Below, piece by piece: positions 52,101-59,922 of a stretch of DNA of 64,000 nucleotides. Made by a program: the position numbers and the translations under genes. Each line of letters opens with the position of its first letter. The first letter of the stretch is position 1. Source of the stretch: Natronomonas marina (lineage in GTDB: Archaea; Halobacteriota; Halobacteria; Halobacteriales; Haloarculaceae); contig NZ_CP101154.1 of NCBI RefSeq assembly GCF_024298905.1, forward strand, positions 806,001 to 870,000, in the 5' to 3' direction. The notes beneath the pieces were generated by a model, which did not search any database, was not told the DNA's origin, and worked only from the letters and a program-made list of their open reading frames with translations.

Positions 52101-52179
52101 GACGCAGCTCGGCGACCGCGAGGACGGGACGGCGCCCGACCACCCGATCCAGCGGCTCGCGGCCGCTCTCGCGGAGTGA
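49132..52179 (+). CDS. FAD-binding and Fe-S-binding dehydrogenase (GlcD-GlpC fusion type)
   Basis: A 1015-residue fusion that oxidises a 2-hydroxy acid, such as D-lactate, glycolate or 2-hydroxyglutarate, and passes electrons to the respiratory chain. The N-terminal FAD-PCMH domain (about residues 40-280) has PVLPRGGGTSLAGQTV and GGAIGNNSTGSHSLVYGKT. The FAD-linked oxidase C-terminal domain runs to about residue 560, with GEHGDGRARTQW. A two-cluster ferredoxin domain follows (CHGCGGCR and CIGCKGCSTDCPS, residues about 610-690). The end is a cysteine-rich (CCG) domain with YHGHCHQKAI and STCCGMAGSFG near residue 945. The exact substrate is not shown by the sequence. Confidence 0.9.
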   Translation: MATEGADDAGGRPTDPADDERAEYDYAGGGVDRPALVADLERVVDGEVRFDEYTRTLYATDASAYEVTPVGVVFPTDTDDVTATVEYCHERSVPVLPRGGGTSLAGQTVNEAVVLDFTRHMDDIVGVDPDARTATAGPGVLLGDLNAELAAEGLKFAPDPAWGDKSALGGAIGNNSTGSHSLVYGKTDAYIEELEVVLADGSVHRFGELTVEEWRRRADGGGLVGRIYAALLAVVEESADAIRDAYPELKRNVSGYNLDRLVEEYEAVQAGDRETVNLARVLAGSEGTLGVVTEATVGLEPVPETKAMALLAYEDLVTALSDVATILSFDPAAVEVLDDVLLDLARETSEFGDLVDETVPEDAGSVLLVEFYADDDAEGRRLVAELLADRQPEVTTAADPDDPHRTDAPVRAVYAAEAHEQAERDRFWKLRKSGLPILLGRTTDAKHISFIEDTAVPPEHLPEYVEAFQELLADNDTFASFYAHAGPGCLHIRPLVNTKSVEGIETMEAIAEGATDLVFEYEGSVSGEHGDGRARTQWNRKLYGEAVFELFREIKTAFDPEWLLNPGQVCGDVSPTENLRFDPDYEFDAGFEPTLEWDNENGFQGMVELCHGCGGCRGPQETTGGVMCPTYRAANEEVLSTRGRANALRAAMSGDLDVEATDEEFLTEVLDLCIGCKGCSTDCPSEVDLAKLKAELQHEHHDRRGTTLRERLFANVEWTASVGSTLAPVSNWLPSLPGARGLLERTVGIARERELPTFRRESFVEWFDARGPAVSEAAADERVLLLPDTFTNYTDPAVPKAAVRVLEAAGVHVRVPDVGPSGRAAFSKGFLDVAEERAREVVTELAPRVEEGWEVVVCEPSDAVMVQSDYADLLGDNTSAELLAKHTFGVCEYLDVRGLDERLAFEAAEEPLVYHGHCHQKAIKRDHHAVGVLRRAGYDVEPLDSTCCGMAGSFGYEAEHYSMSRAIGRLLFEQVDDAGGAPVAPGASCRTQLGDREDGTAPDHPIQRLAAALAE

Positions 52180-52232
52180 TCGGCCGACCGCCCGAGAGCG
52201 GTCGATCCGTCCCGACCGATACCCGAGCCACA

Positions 52233-52248
52233 GGGATTTTATAATCCC
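52233..52248 (+). promoter_or_regulatory. TATA box inside a perfect 16-bp palindrome
   Basis: The arms gggatt and aatccc flank the core ttat, so the promoter core of the membrane-bound winged-helix regulator is a perfect inverted repeat. It is centred about 29 bases before the ATG at 52270. A dimeric regulator bound here would block the promoter; autoregulation by the encoded winged helix is plausible but not shown. Confidence 0.5.
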
Positions 52249-52269
52249 GCGGTAGTGGGTCCGGTATCG

Positions 52270-53535
52270 ATGGTACGGTCGCTCGAAGGGCGACGGCTGT
52301 CCCTTCTCCTCGCCGGCGTCCTGCTGTGTTCGGTGGCAGCGCCCGCCGTCACCGTGAGCGGGACCGCGCCGGGAGCCGGGCCCGACGCGGAGGGTCCCGC
52401 CTCGGGGACCGCACCCGGTTCGGTGTCCACGGCGTCGGTCGGCGCGCCGACGCTGCTGCAGGGGTTCGAGGCCGACCGGACCTCCTTTCGGGTCACCGTC
52501 TACGAGAACGGCTCGGCGGAGTGGCTGTTCCGCTACGAGAAGAGCCTCAACGACTCCGAGCGGGCGGACTTCGAGGCGTTCGCCGAGGAGTTCGACCGCA
52601 ACGAGACGGAACTGTTCGTCAACTTCCGAGAGCGTGCGCGGTGGCTGGCGGACAACGGCTCGACGGCGACCGGCCGGGAGATGAGCGCCGAGAGCTTCCG
52701 GCGGGACGCCGGCGTCGAGGGACTGGACCCCCAGACGCAGGCGCTCGGCGTCGTCGAGATGTCGTTCCGGTGGCAGGGCTTCGCACGGGTGGCCGACGAC
52801 GGCCGGGTCGTGGCCGGCGACGTCTTCGAGGGCGGCCTCTACATCGGCTCGGATCAGGAACTGGTCTTCGTCGCCGGCCCGAACCTGACCTTCGACGAGG
52901 CCCGTCCCGACGACGGCGACCGGGTCGTCTCCGCGGGGACGCTCGCCGACAGCGAGTCCGTCACCTGGACCGGCGAGAAGTCCTTCACCGACCAGCGGCC
53001 GCGGGTCGTCCTGACGGACGCCGGGGATGCCACCGGCGAGACGGGAACGGCCCCGTCGTCGACGGCGACGCCGACGCCGACCGGAACCGGTTCGGGCTGG
53101 CTCCTGCCGGCGGGCGTGCTGGTGGTGGTTCTCGTCCTCGGGACCGGCGCGGCTGTCGCCTACCGGAACGGCGTCTTCGCGCCGACCGACGGCGACGGTG
53201 GCGCGGCAGTCACGGAGGCGAGCGGTGACGACGACGGCGGTACCGCTGCTACCGGCGCGGATGCCGACGCGGAGTCGCCGGCCGCCGTCACCGAGGCGGA
53301 ACTGCTCTCCGACGAGGAACGCGTCGTCAACCTGCTCGAGGACAACGGCGGCCGGATGAAGCAGGTCGACATCGTCGAGGAGACCGACTGGTCGAAGTCG
53401 AAGGTGTCGATGCTGCTGTCGGACATGGAGGACGAAGAGCACATCTCGAAGCTCCGGGTCGGCCGCGAGAACATCGTCTCGCTGACCGGGCACGAACCGG
53501 ACGCGGCCGGCTCCCCGTTCGACGACGAGGAGTGA
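52270..53535 (+). CDS. Membrane-bound protein with C-terminal winged-helix DNA-binding domain
   Basis: A 421-residue protein. It has a signal peptide (LSLLLAGVLLCSVAAPAV), an extracytoplasmic domain of about 220 residues (FRVTVYENGSAEWLFRYEKS, LFVNFRERARWL, ALGVVEMSFRWQGFA), a Thr/Pro-rich linker and one membrane helix (LLPAGVLVVVLVLGTGAAVA, around residue 285). After a cytoplasmic Asp/Ala-rich linker comes a winged helix of about 70 residues (RVVNLLEDNGGRMKQVDIVE, then TDWSKSKVSMLLSDMEDE). This COG2512-like architecture puts a sensor outside and a DNA-binding domain inside in one polypeptide. The ATG at 52270 suits the palindromic TATA box. Targets and signal are unknown. Confidence 0.82.
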   Translation: MVRSLEGRRLSLLLAGVLLCSVAAPAVTVSGTAPGAGPDAEGPASGTAPGSVSTASVGAPTLLQGFEADRTSFRVTVYENGSAEWLFRYEKSLNDSERADFEAFAEEFDRNETELFVNFRERARWLADNGSTATGREMSAESFRRDAGVEGLDPQTQALGVVEMSFRWQGFARVADDGRVVAGDVFEGGLYIGSDQELVFVAGPNLTFDEARPDDGDRVVSAGTLADSESVTWTGEKSFTDQRPRVVLTDAGDATGETGTAPSSTATPTPTGTGSGWLLPAGVLVVVLVLGTGAAVAYRNGVFAPTDGDGGAAVTEASGDDDGGTAATGADADAESPAAVTEAELLSDEERVVNLLEDNGGRMKQVDIVEETDWSKSKVSMLLSDMEDEEHISKLRVGRENIVSLTGHEPDAAGSPFDDEE

Positions 53536-53586
53536 CGTTGCACCCGGAACCGACGGCCATTTGAGTCGGCGGACCGACCTCCCAAC

Positions 53587-53994
53587 ATGGAAGCGGAATC
53601 GGAGTCCGAGCCGAGGGTGTCGGACCACCAGACGAAGACCAGCCCGTGGCCCGTCGTCGTCGTCCTCGGCATCGTGCTCAGCGAGGTCGGCATCCTCTTC
53701 AACCTCTATCCGGTCTCGGTGACCGGCCTGTTGCTCTTCACCGGCAGCATCGCCGGCATCGTCGACGAGGCCGGCTACGTCGCAACGCCGTGGCGACTGC
53801 TCGCGGGGCTTGGCGCGAGTTTCGTCGTCGTCGGCCTGCTCTTCGTCTCCTCGCAGGTCGACGGCGGCGTCTCGGCGTACGTCGCCGCCGCGGCGCTGGA
53901 CAACGGCATCGTCCAGCGGGGCTACACCATCGCCGCGACCGGTGCCGTCGCGGCCCTCGGTGGTCTCCTCGCGCCGCTCGCCCTGAACCAGTAA
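53587..53994 (+). CDS. Four-helix membrane protein (DUF7541-like), cox-linked
   Basis: A 135-residue membrane protein with about four helices (PVVVVLGIVLSEVGILFNLY, GLLLFTGSIAGIVDEAGY, LLAGLGASFVVVGLLFVSS, YTIAATGAVAALGGLLAPLA). It appears to be a haloarchaeal family found beside terminal-oxidase genes. It stands two genes upstream of coxA and may be an accessory or assembly factor of the oxidase; this is inferred from position only. Confidence 0.65.
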   Translation: MEAESESEPRVSDHQTKTSPWPVVVVLGIVLSEVGILFNLYPVSVTGLLLFTGSIAGIVDEAGYVATPWRLLAGLGASFVVVGLLFVSSQVDGGVSAYVAAAALDNGIVQRGYTIAATGAVAALGGLLAPLALNQ

Positions 53995-54026
53995 CCTCTT
54001 TGTGTCGCTGCCCGAACCGTCGAGCA

Positions 54027-54347
54027 ATGAGTGAACGCACGTTCGACCGCGAGACGCTCCTCGATTTGACGGTGAACGTCATCCCGCTGGGCATACTCGC
54101 CTTCTTCGTCGTCGCGTACGCCGTCATCGGCTCGTTCCCGAGCGACCCGCTGGTCGTGGTCATCCAGATGTCGATCATCCTGCTGACCGGTGCCAGCCTC
54201 GCCGTCCTGACGTACTACTCCGGGAAGGCCATCTCCGGGGCCGAAGAAGAGATGGACGAGTACGTCCCGGCGGGCTACTCGAAGGAGGACGCCGAGACCG
54301 CGGGCGTCCCCGGTGAATCGGAATCCGAACCGACCGACGACGCCTGA
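54027..54347 (+). CDS. Two-helix membrane protein (DUF6684-like), cox-linked
   Basis: A 106-residue membrane protein with two helices (VIPLGILAFFVVAYAVIGSF and LVVVIQMSIILLTGASLAVL) and an acidic C-terminal tail. It precedes the oxidase subunit I gene by 123 bases and follows another small membrane gene. Its size and layout recall small accessory subunits of haem-copper oxidases. The ATG at 54027 is chosen because the longer frame upstream is antisense-like and Arg-rich. Confidence 0.65.
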   Translation: MSERTFDRETLLDLTVNVIPLGILAFFVVAYAVIGSFPSDPLVVVIQMSIILLTGASLAVLTYYSGKAISGAEEEMDEYVPAGYSKEDAETAGVPGESESEPTDDA

Positions 54348-54470
54348 CCCCCCGCTCGGTCACCGTCGACCGCCGTCCACCAGTACCGTATGCGGTGATA
54401 TTTCCCGGCGATGGCGCCGGCATAACGCAACCTTTCTTTACCCGTAGTCCTTCGCACCGACTAGACAACC

Positions 54471-56270
54471 ATGGCTGCTGAACAGCTTGCGCTGACGGTT
54501 CTCATGGGGGCGCTTCTCGTCGGTATCGCTGCCTTCCTCGCCCGCATGGAGGACTGGCGCACGTACAACCCGCTCGCCAGCGGCGAGGCCGCCGGCGCGA
54601 CGGGACACGGGCACAAACCGTCGGGCATCGCTCGCTGGCTGACCACCGTCGACCACAAGGACATCGGCATCCTCTACGGCACCTACGGCGTCATCGCGTT
54701 CCTCTGGGGCGGCATCGCCGTCCTCCTGATGCGGGTCGAGTTGATGACTCCCTCCTCGAACTTCATCCAGCCGTCGCTGTACAACGCGCTGTTGACGAGT
54801 CACGGCATCACGATGCTGTTCCTCTTCGGGACGCCCATCATCGCGGCCTTCGCCAACTACTTCGTGCCGCTGCTCATCGGCGCCGACGACATGGCCTTCC
54901 CCCGCATCAACGCCATCGCCTTCTGGCTGTTGCCGCCGGGGGCGCTGCTCATCTGGGCCGGCTTCTTCACCATCCCGCTGCCCATCGAGATCGGGCCCGC
55001 CGAGACCTCCTGGACGATGTACGCGCCGCTGTCGGTCGAGCAGTCCAACCCCGGCGTCGACCTGATGATGCTCGGCCTGCACCTCACCGGCGTCTCGGCG
55101 ACGATGGGGGCCATCAACTTCATCGCGACCATCTTCACCGAGCGCGGCGAGGACGTCACCTGGGCCAACCTCGACATCTTCTCGTGGACCATCCTCACCC
55201 AGTCGGGCCTCATCCTCTTCGCGTTCCCGCTTCTGGGCAGCGCGCTCATCATGCTCCTCATGGACCGCAACTTCGGGACGACGTTCTTCGCCGTCGAGGG
55301 CGGTGGTCCGATACTGTGGCAGCACCTCTTCTGGTTCTTCGGCCATCCGGAGGTGTACATACTCGTGTTGCCGATGATGGGCATCGTCTCGTGGATACTG
55401 CCGAAGTTCGCGGGCCGGAAGCTGTTCGGCTTCAAGTTCGTCGTCTACTCGACTCTGGCCATCGGCGTGCTCTCCTTCGGCGTCTGGGCCCACCACATGT
55501 TCGGCAGCGGGATGGACCCCCGCATCCGCGCGTCGTTCATGGCCACCTCGTTGGCCATCGCCATTCCATCGGCAGTCAAGACGTTCAACTGGATCACGAC
55601 GCTGTGGAACGGCCGGGTCCGGCTGACCGCGCCGATGCTGTTCTGTCTCGGCTTCGTCTCGAACTTCGTCATCGGCGGCATCACCGGCGTCTTCCTGGCG
55701 GCCATCCCCGTCAACCTCGTGTTGCACGAGACCTACTACGTCGTCGGCCACTTCCACTACGTCGTCATGGGGATGATCGCCTTCGCCGGCTTCGGCGCCG
55801 TCTACTACTGGTTCCCCATCGTCACCGGCCGGATGTACCAGCGGACGCTGGCCAAGTGGCACTTCTGGCTGTCGATGATCGGCGTCAACGTCACGTTCTT
55901 CGCCATGCTGCTGATGGGGTATCTCGGCATGCCCCGCCGGTACGCCACCTACGAGTTCAACCCGGCGCTTGCGCCGCTTGCCTCCGTGCGAGTGCTGCAC
56001 CAGGTCACCACCGTCGGCGCGTTCCTCATCGGCATCGGGACGCTCATCTGGCTGTGGAACATCGCCCAGTCGTGGGCCGAGGGCCCCGAGGTCACCGACC
56101 CCGACCCCTGGAACACCAAGCGGGACGGCCTCCACGGCCGCGAGTTCGCGTGGTTCGAGGACCAGCTCGCCACCGAGGGCAAACTCGCCACCACCGACGG
56201 CGGCGACGCCGACGAGGACGAACTCGCCACCGACGGCGGCACCGAACAGGCGACCGACGACGCGGAATAG
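54471..56270 (+). CDS. coxA: Haem-copper terminal oxidase subunit I
   Basis: A 599-residue catalytic subunit of an aa3-type cytochrome oxidase, reducing oxygen to water and pumping protons across the cytoplasmic membrane. It has about twelve helices. LLTSHGITMLFLFGTP holds the first low-spin haem His. WFFGHPEVYILVLPMMG has the CuB His and the cross-linked Tyr, and VWAHHMFGSG the two other CuB His residues. VVGHFHYVVMGM carries the last haem ligands. A K-channel Lys is present in AIPSAVKTFNW. An acidic C-terminal tail of about 60 residues is extra. No subunit II gene is in the window. A TATA-like ttcttta lies about 33 bases upstream. Confidence 0.95.
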   Translation: MAAEQLALTVLMGALLVGIAAFLARMEDWRTYNPLASGEAAGATGHGHKPSGIARWLTTVDHKDIGILYGTYGVIAFLWGGIAVLLMRVELMTPSSNFIQPSLYNALLTSHGITMLFLFGTPIIAAFANYFVPLLIGADDMAFPRINAIAFWLLPPGALLIWAGFFTIPLPIEIGPAETSWTMYAPLSVEQSNPGVDLMMLGLHLTGVSATMGAINFIATIFTERGEDVTWANLDIFSWTILTQSGLILFAFPLLGSALIMLLMDRNFGTTFFAVEGGGPILWQHLFWFFGHPEVYILVLPMMGIVSWILPKFAGRKLFGFKFVVYSTLAIGVLSFGVWAHHMFGSGMDPRIRASFMATSLAIAIPSAVKTFNWITTLWNGRVRLTAPMLFCLGFVSNFVIGGITGVFLAAIPVNLVLHETYYVVGHFHYVVMGMIAFAGFGAVYYWFPIVTGRMYQRTLAKWHFWLSMIGVNVTFFAMLLMGYLGMPRRYATYEFNPALAPLASVRVLHQVTTVGAFLIGIGTLIWLWNIAQSWAEGPEVTDPDPWNTKRDGLHGREFAWFEDQLATEGKLATTDGGDADEDELATDGGTEQATDDAE

Positions 56271-56312
56271 CGTTCCGCTACCTTCCGCTTTTTTCCGACA
56301 GCGACGGGTCGA

Positions 56313-56663
56313 TTATGCCGTCTCGACCGTCCCCGGCGCCGACGCCTCGACGAACGCCAGCACCGCCTCTGTGCCCTGGAATCCCGACGCCCGGGTAGCG
56401 ACGGCCTCGCCGTCGACGAAGACGACGAGCGTCGGGACCGACCGCACCTCGAACCGCTCGAAGAGTGCGGGGTCGTCGCGTGGGTTCAGGAGACCGACGG
56501 CCACTCCGCTGGCGCGGGCGACGTTGCCCAGCACCGGCTCCATGGCTGCACACTTCGGGCAGCCCTCGGTGAAGAACTCCACGAGTGCGAGGTCGTGCTC
56601 GTCGACGAACGTCTCGAGTGCGTCGGCGTCGGCCAGACGGGTCGGACCGTTCTCGGTATCCAT
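56313..56663 (-). CDS. Thioredoxin-family protein with CPKC active site
   Basis: A 116-residue thioredoxin-fold protein. The active site is ALVEFFTEGCPKCAAMEPVL (CxxC with Pro-Lys between the Cys residues) near residue 37, and the cis-Pro loop is VRSVPTLVVFVDGE near residue 75. It is cytoplasmic by lack of a signal. It may reduce disulfides or help copper-site assembly of the adjacent oxidase, though it is convergent with coxA rather than in its operon. Confidence 0.88.
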   Translation of the reverse strand: MDTENGPTRLADADALETFVDEHDLALVEFFTEGCPKCAAMEPVLGNVARASGVAVGLLNPRDDPALFERFEVRSVPTLVVFVDGEAVATRASGFQGTEAVLAFVEASAPGTVETA

Positions 56664-56740
56664 GTCGGTTCTACGGCGCCCGGCGGCAAACCGGTGTCGG
56701 GCCTGAACGCTTTTGCGCTCCCGGGCCGAACGGTTTCCGG

Positions 56741-56986
56741 ATGTCGGACTTCGAGACGACGCTCCGGGAGACGTTCGAGGAGCACGGCTACGACGTCGCG
56801 GGCGTGAGCACCAACCGGGACCGCTATCGGGTCGAGTTGGCCGACGAGCGGGCCGGCGCGGCCGACCTCCGGACGATAGCGACCGAGGCCGCCGAGGGCG
56901 CCGTCGTCAGTCTCGACGTCTCGACGGAGACCGTCGAGGGGGCCGACGGCGTCCGGACGGTCGTCACCTTCCGGTACCGGCGGTGA
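56741..56986 (+). CDS. Small conserved alpha/beta protein upstream of psmA
   Basis: An 81-residue cytoplasmic protein with a predicted helix-strand layout (FETTLRETFEEHGYDVAGVS, then YRVELADERAGAADLRTIA, then VRTVVTFRYRR). It has its own start 77 bases after the divergent thioredoxin gene. I do not recognise the family. It precedes psmA by 139 bases. Confidence 0.6.
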   Translation: MSDFETTLRETFEEHGYDVAGVSTNRDRYRVELADERAGAADLRTIATEAAEGAVVSLDVSTETVEGADGVRTVVTFRYRR

Positions 56987-57060
56987 CCGGCGACCACCCG
57001 TTCGACCGGGGGCGGCCGAAAGCCTTCTAACGCCTCGCGCAACTGGAGGCAACGCTGGCC

Positions 57061-57070
57061 AGTTATAAGG
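57061..57070 (+). promoter_or_regulatory. TATA-like box of the psmAB operon
   Basis: The box agttataagg lies 56-65 bases before the psmA ATG; a second AT patch (cgtatatg, 57073-57080) follows. A leader of about 30-35 bases is predicted. Confidence 0.5.
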
Positions 57071-57125
57071 AACGTATATGTGAGGGTCCCTAACCCGGGG
57101 TGAAGGCCAGCACGGCCCTCCCACC

Positions 57126-57860
57126 ATGCAAGGACAATCACAGCAGCAGGCGTACGACCGGGGGATAACCATCTTCTCGCCGGACGGGCGCCTCTACCAG
57201 GTCGAGTACGCCCGCGAGGCCGTCGCACGCGGCACCGCGAGCGTCGGCGTTCGAACACCCGACGGCGTCGTACTGGGTGCGGTCCGGCGGGTCCGCTCGT
57301 CGCTGATGGAGCGCTCCTCCGTCGAGAAACTGCACAAGGTCGACGACCACATCGGCATCGCCAGCGCCGGCCACGTCGCCGACGCCCGGAAGCTCATCGA
57401 CTTCGCCCGACGGCGGGCACAGACCGAGCACCTCCGCTACGGCGAACCGGTCGGCGTCGAGACGCTGACGAAGGCCGTCACCGACAACATCCAGGAGTAC
57501 ACCCAGACGGGCGGCGCCCGGCCGTTCGGCGTCGCGCTGCTCGTCGGCGGCGTCTACGACGGCCGGCCGCGGCTCTTCGAGACCGATCCCTCGGGGACAC
57601 CCTACGAGTGGCAGGCCACCGCCGTCGGCGGCGACCGCGAGACCATCCAGGACGTCCTCGAGGAGGGCTACCGCGAGGAGATGGACCTGGAGGCCGGTAT
57701 CGGCCTCGCCCTGGAGGGACTCGCCGCGACCAACGAGGACCTCTCGGCGGAGGGCGTCGAACTCGCGACCGTCGACGCCGAGTCCGAAACCTTCGAGACG
57801 CTCGAACGGGATGTCATCGAATCACACCTCGCGGAGGTCGGGGGTGGCGAGGATGCGTGA
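57126..57860 (+). CDS. psmA: Proteasome subunit alpha
   Basis: A 244-residue alpha subunit that forms the outer gating rings of the 20S proteasome. The N-terminal gate and proteasome signature read AYDRGITIFSPDGRLYQVEY, and KLHKVDDHIGIASAGHVAD is the conserved central part. It lacks the catalytic Thr, as alpha subunits do. It overlaps psmB by eight bases, so the two are co-translated. Confidence 0.95.
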   Translation: MQGQSQQQAYDRGITIFSPDGRLYQVEYAREAVARGTASVGVRTPDGVVLGAVRRVRSSLMERSSVEKLHKVDDHIGIASAGHVADARKLIDFARRRAQTEHLRYGEPVGVETLTKAVTDNIQEYTQTGGARPFGVALLVGGVYDGRPRLFETDPSGTPYEWQATAVGGDRETIQDVLEEGYREEMDLEAGIGLALEGLAATNEDLSAEGVELATVDAESETFETLERDVIESHLAEVGGGEDA

Positions 57861-58542
57861 GCCGTCCATCTCGGCGGAACGGTCGCCCTACGAGCCGGAA
57901 CTCGGCGACTTCGAGGCGGTCGATGGCAGCGACGGAGACGTGAACAAGACCGGTACGACGACCGTCGGCATCGCAACGGCCGAGGGCGTCGCCATCGCCA
58001 CCGACATGCGCGCGTCGCTGGGCGGCCGGTTCGTCTCCTCGAAGGACGTCCAGAAGGTCGAGCAGATTCACCCGACGGCCGCCCTGACGCTGGTCGGCTC
58101 CGTCGGCGGCGCCCAGTCGTTCATCCGGACGCTGCGCGCGGAGGCGTCGCTGTACGAGGCGCGCCGCGGCGAACCGATGGACATCCCGGCGCTGGCGACG
58201 CTTGCGGGCAACTTCGCCCGCGGCGGGCCGTTCCGCGCCATCCGACCCATCCTGGGCGGCGTCGACGACGACGGCAGCCACGTCTACTCGCTGGACCCCG
58301 CCGGCGGCGTCATGGCCGACGACTACACGGTCACCGGCAGCGGGATGCAGCCCGCCTACGGCGTGCTGGAGAACGACTACGCGCCGGGACTCTCCGTCGA
58401 GGCGGCCGCCTCGCTCGGCGCCCGGGCCGTCGAGGCCGCCGTCGAGCGCGACACCGGCTCCGGCAACGGCGTCTACCTCGCCGAGATCACCGCCGAGGGC
58501 GTCGACATCCGCGGTCACAAGGACTTCGACGAGGTCAACTGA
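57853..58542 (+). CDS. psmB: Proteasome subunit beta
   Basis: A 229-residue catalytic beta subunit. The propeptide is 34 residues and ends NKTG; cleavage would expose Thr35 (TTTVGIATAEGVAIATD), the N-terminal nucleophile. Lys in the S1 pocket region (SLGGRFVSSKDVQKVEQI) and GSGMQPAYGVLE near residue 166 are conserved. Its ATG at 57853 lies inside the end of psmA. The last 28 bases overlap antiparallel with the beta-propeller gene. Confidence 0.95.
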   Translation: MREPSISAERSPYEPELGDFEAVDGSDGDVNKTGTTTVGIATAEGVAIATDMRASLGGRFVSSKDVQKVEQIHPTAALTLVGSVGGAQSFIRTLRAEASLYEARRGEPMDIPALATLAGNFARGGPFRAIRPILGGVDDDGSHVYSLDPAGGVMADDYTVTGSGMQPAYGVLENDYAPGLSVEAAASLGARAVEAAVERDTGSGNGVYLAEITAEGVDIRGHKDFDEVN

Positions 58543-59819
58543 GGGCCGCCCGCGACAACGGGGGGCAGGAACGATTCTCCGGCCGCGTAATCGAGTGCGG
58601 CCACGCGACCGTCGCCATACCTGACGAGTAGCTCCGCGTCGCCGTCGCCGTCGAGGTCGGCCGACGTGACGAACGTCCACACCGGCACGTCCCGAGTGTA
58701 GGTCGCCAGTTCCTCGCCGGAGTTCGGGTCCAGGACGACGACCCGGCCGGCCTCGGCGGCGGCGACGACCTCCGGGCGACCGTCGCCGTTCACGTCGGCG
58801 GTGACCGGCGGCGCCACGATGACGCCGTCGCCGACCGCCATCGTCGTCGACCACTCCGTCTCGCCGGTCCGGGCGTCCAGCGCGAGCACCTCGCCCCCGA
58901 CCCGACCCACGTAGGCCTCGGGCGTGCCGTCGCCGTCGGCGTCCGTCACCTCCCGGACCCGCCCGCTCGTGACGTTCCGCCGCCAGACGACCTCGCCGGA
59001 GGCGCCGTCGAGCGCCTGAACCGACCGGTAGTAGGCGGTGACGACCGTCCGCGACCCGTTCTCGTCCGGTCCCACAGCGAGGTAACTCCCGGGGACCGAC
59101 CGGTTCCACTGTCGCTGGCCGTCCGCCGCGAGGACGACGACCCCGCGATTGCTCCCGACGACGACGTCCCGGTCGCCGTCGCCCGTCACGTCCGTGACGA
59201 GGGGGCGGTCGGTGACCGAGGCGAACTGCCCGAAGAACCGGCGGGTGTCGACCCGCCAGCGGACCGACCCGTTGCCCGTGACGCGAACCACGTTGCCCTC
59301 GATGTCGCTCGCGACGACGTCGGCGCCGGGACCGTCGCCTGTGACCGTCGGACGGCCGTAGCCGTACGTCGACAGCGGGACGCGCCACTCCTCGGTCCCG
59401 GTCCGGCCGTCGTGGACGACGAGGGCCTCCTCGGTGGACGCGACGGCGGCCTCGAGGCGACCGTCGCCGTCGATATCGGCGATTGCCGGCTCCGTCAGCG
59501 CGTGCGAGAAGCAGGATTCGGCCGGCGTCGGCGCGTGCCACCTGACGGCGCCGTCTTCGGGTGCCAGCCTCACCAGCGAACAGGAGCGGTTCGTCACCTC
59601 GACGTCGCCGCCGTGGACCGCGGTCACGGGCGCGACGACGAGTCCCGAATCCGGTCCGACGCCGACGGCGTGGTGGTTCCGGAGGTTCTCACGGGGCGTG
59701 TCGCTGAGCCACTCGACCTCGAGGCTCCCGCCGACCGGCGCGAGACCGAGACCGACGACGAGCACCCCGGCCAACAGCAGGCCAACGAACAGGACGGCGA
59801 CCGCGGTCCGGCGGCGCAT
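58515..59819 (-). CDS. PQQ/FG-GAP beta-propeller membrane-anchored protein
   Basis: A 434-residue extracytoplasmic beta-propeller. It has an N-terminal signal anchor (VAVLFVGLLLAGVLVVGLGL) and then about seven repeats with Ca-binding FG-GAP loops (ADIDGDGRLEAAVAS, TDVTGDGDRDVVVGS, ADVNGDGRPEVVAAA, ADLDGDGDAELLVRY) alternating with PQQ-like blades such as DARTGETEWSTTM. It probably binds a ligand or partner at the surface; no enzyme active site is visible. The start is ATG at 59819. The final codons overlap the 3' end of psmB. Confidence 0.82.
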   Translation of the reverse strand: MRRRTAVAVLFVGLLLAGVLVVGLGLAPVGGSLEVEWLSDTPRENLRNHHAVGVGPDSGLVVAPVTAVHGGDVEVTNRSCSLVRLAPEDGAVRWHAPTPAESCFSHALTEPAIADIDGDGRLEAAVASTEEALVVHDGRTGTEEWRVPLSTYGYGRPTVTGDGPGADVVASDIEGNVVRVTGNGSVRWRVDTRRFFGQFASVTDRPLVTDVTGDGDRDVVVGSNRGVVVLAADGQRQWNRSVPGSYLAVGPDENGSRTVVTAYYRSVQALDGASGEVVWRRNVTSGRVREVTDADGDGTPEAYVGRVGGEVLALDARTGETEWSTTMAVGDGVIVAPPVTADVNGDGRPEVVAAAEAGRVVVLDPNSGEELATYTRDVPVWTFVTSADLDGDGDAELLVRYGDGRVAALDYAAGESFLPPVVAGGPQLTSSKSL

Positions 59820-59922
59820 ACCGACTCTCGCGGGGAGCACCGCAAAAGCCTGTTCCTCCGCGCCCGCCGTTCGACACCCGAACCAGCGGGCCTTTTCGTG
59901 CTCGTGACGAAACGTCCGGTAC

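Noticed and set aside
50176-54027. A 1283-codon open frame on the minus strand
   Set aside because: It is antisense to the FAD/Fe-S dehydrogenase, the winged-helix membrane protein and a small membrane gene, all of which have clear motifs. Long antisense frames are expected at this G+C content, and its composition is Arg/Gly/Val-rich without recognisable domains.
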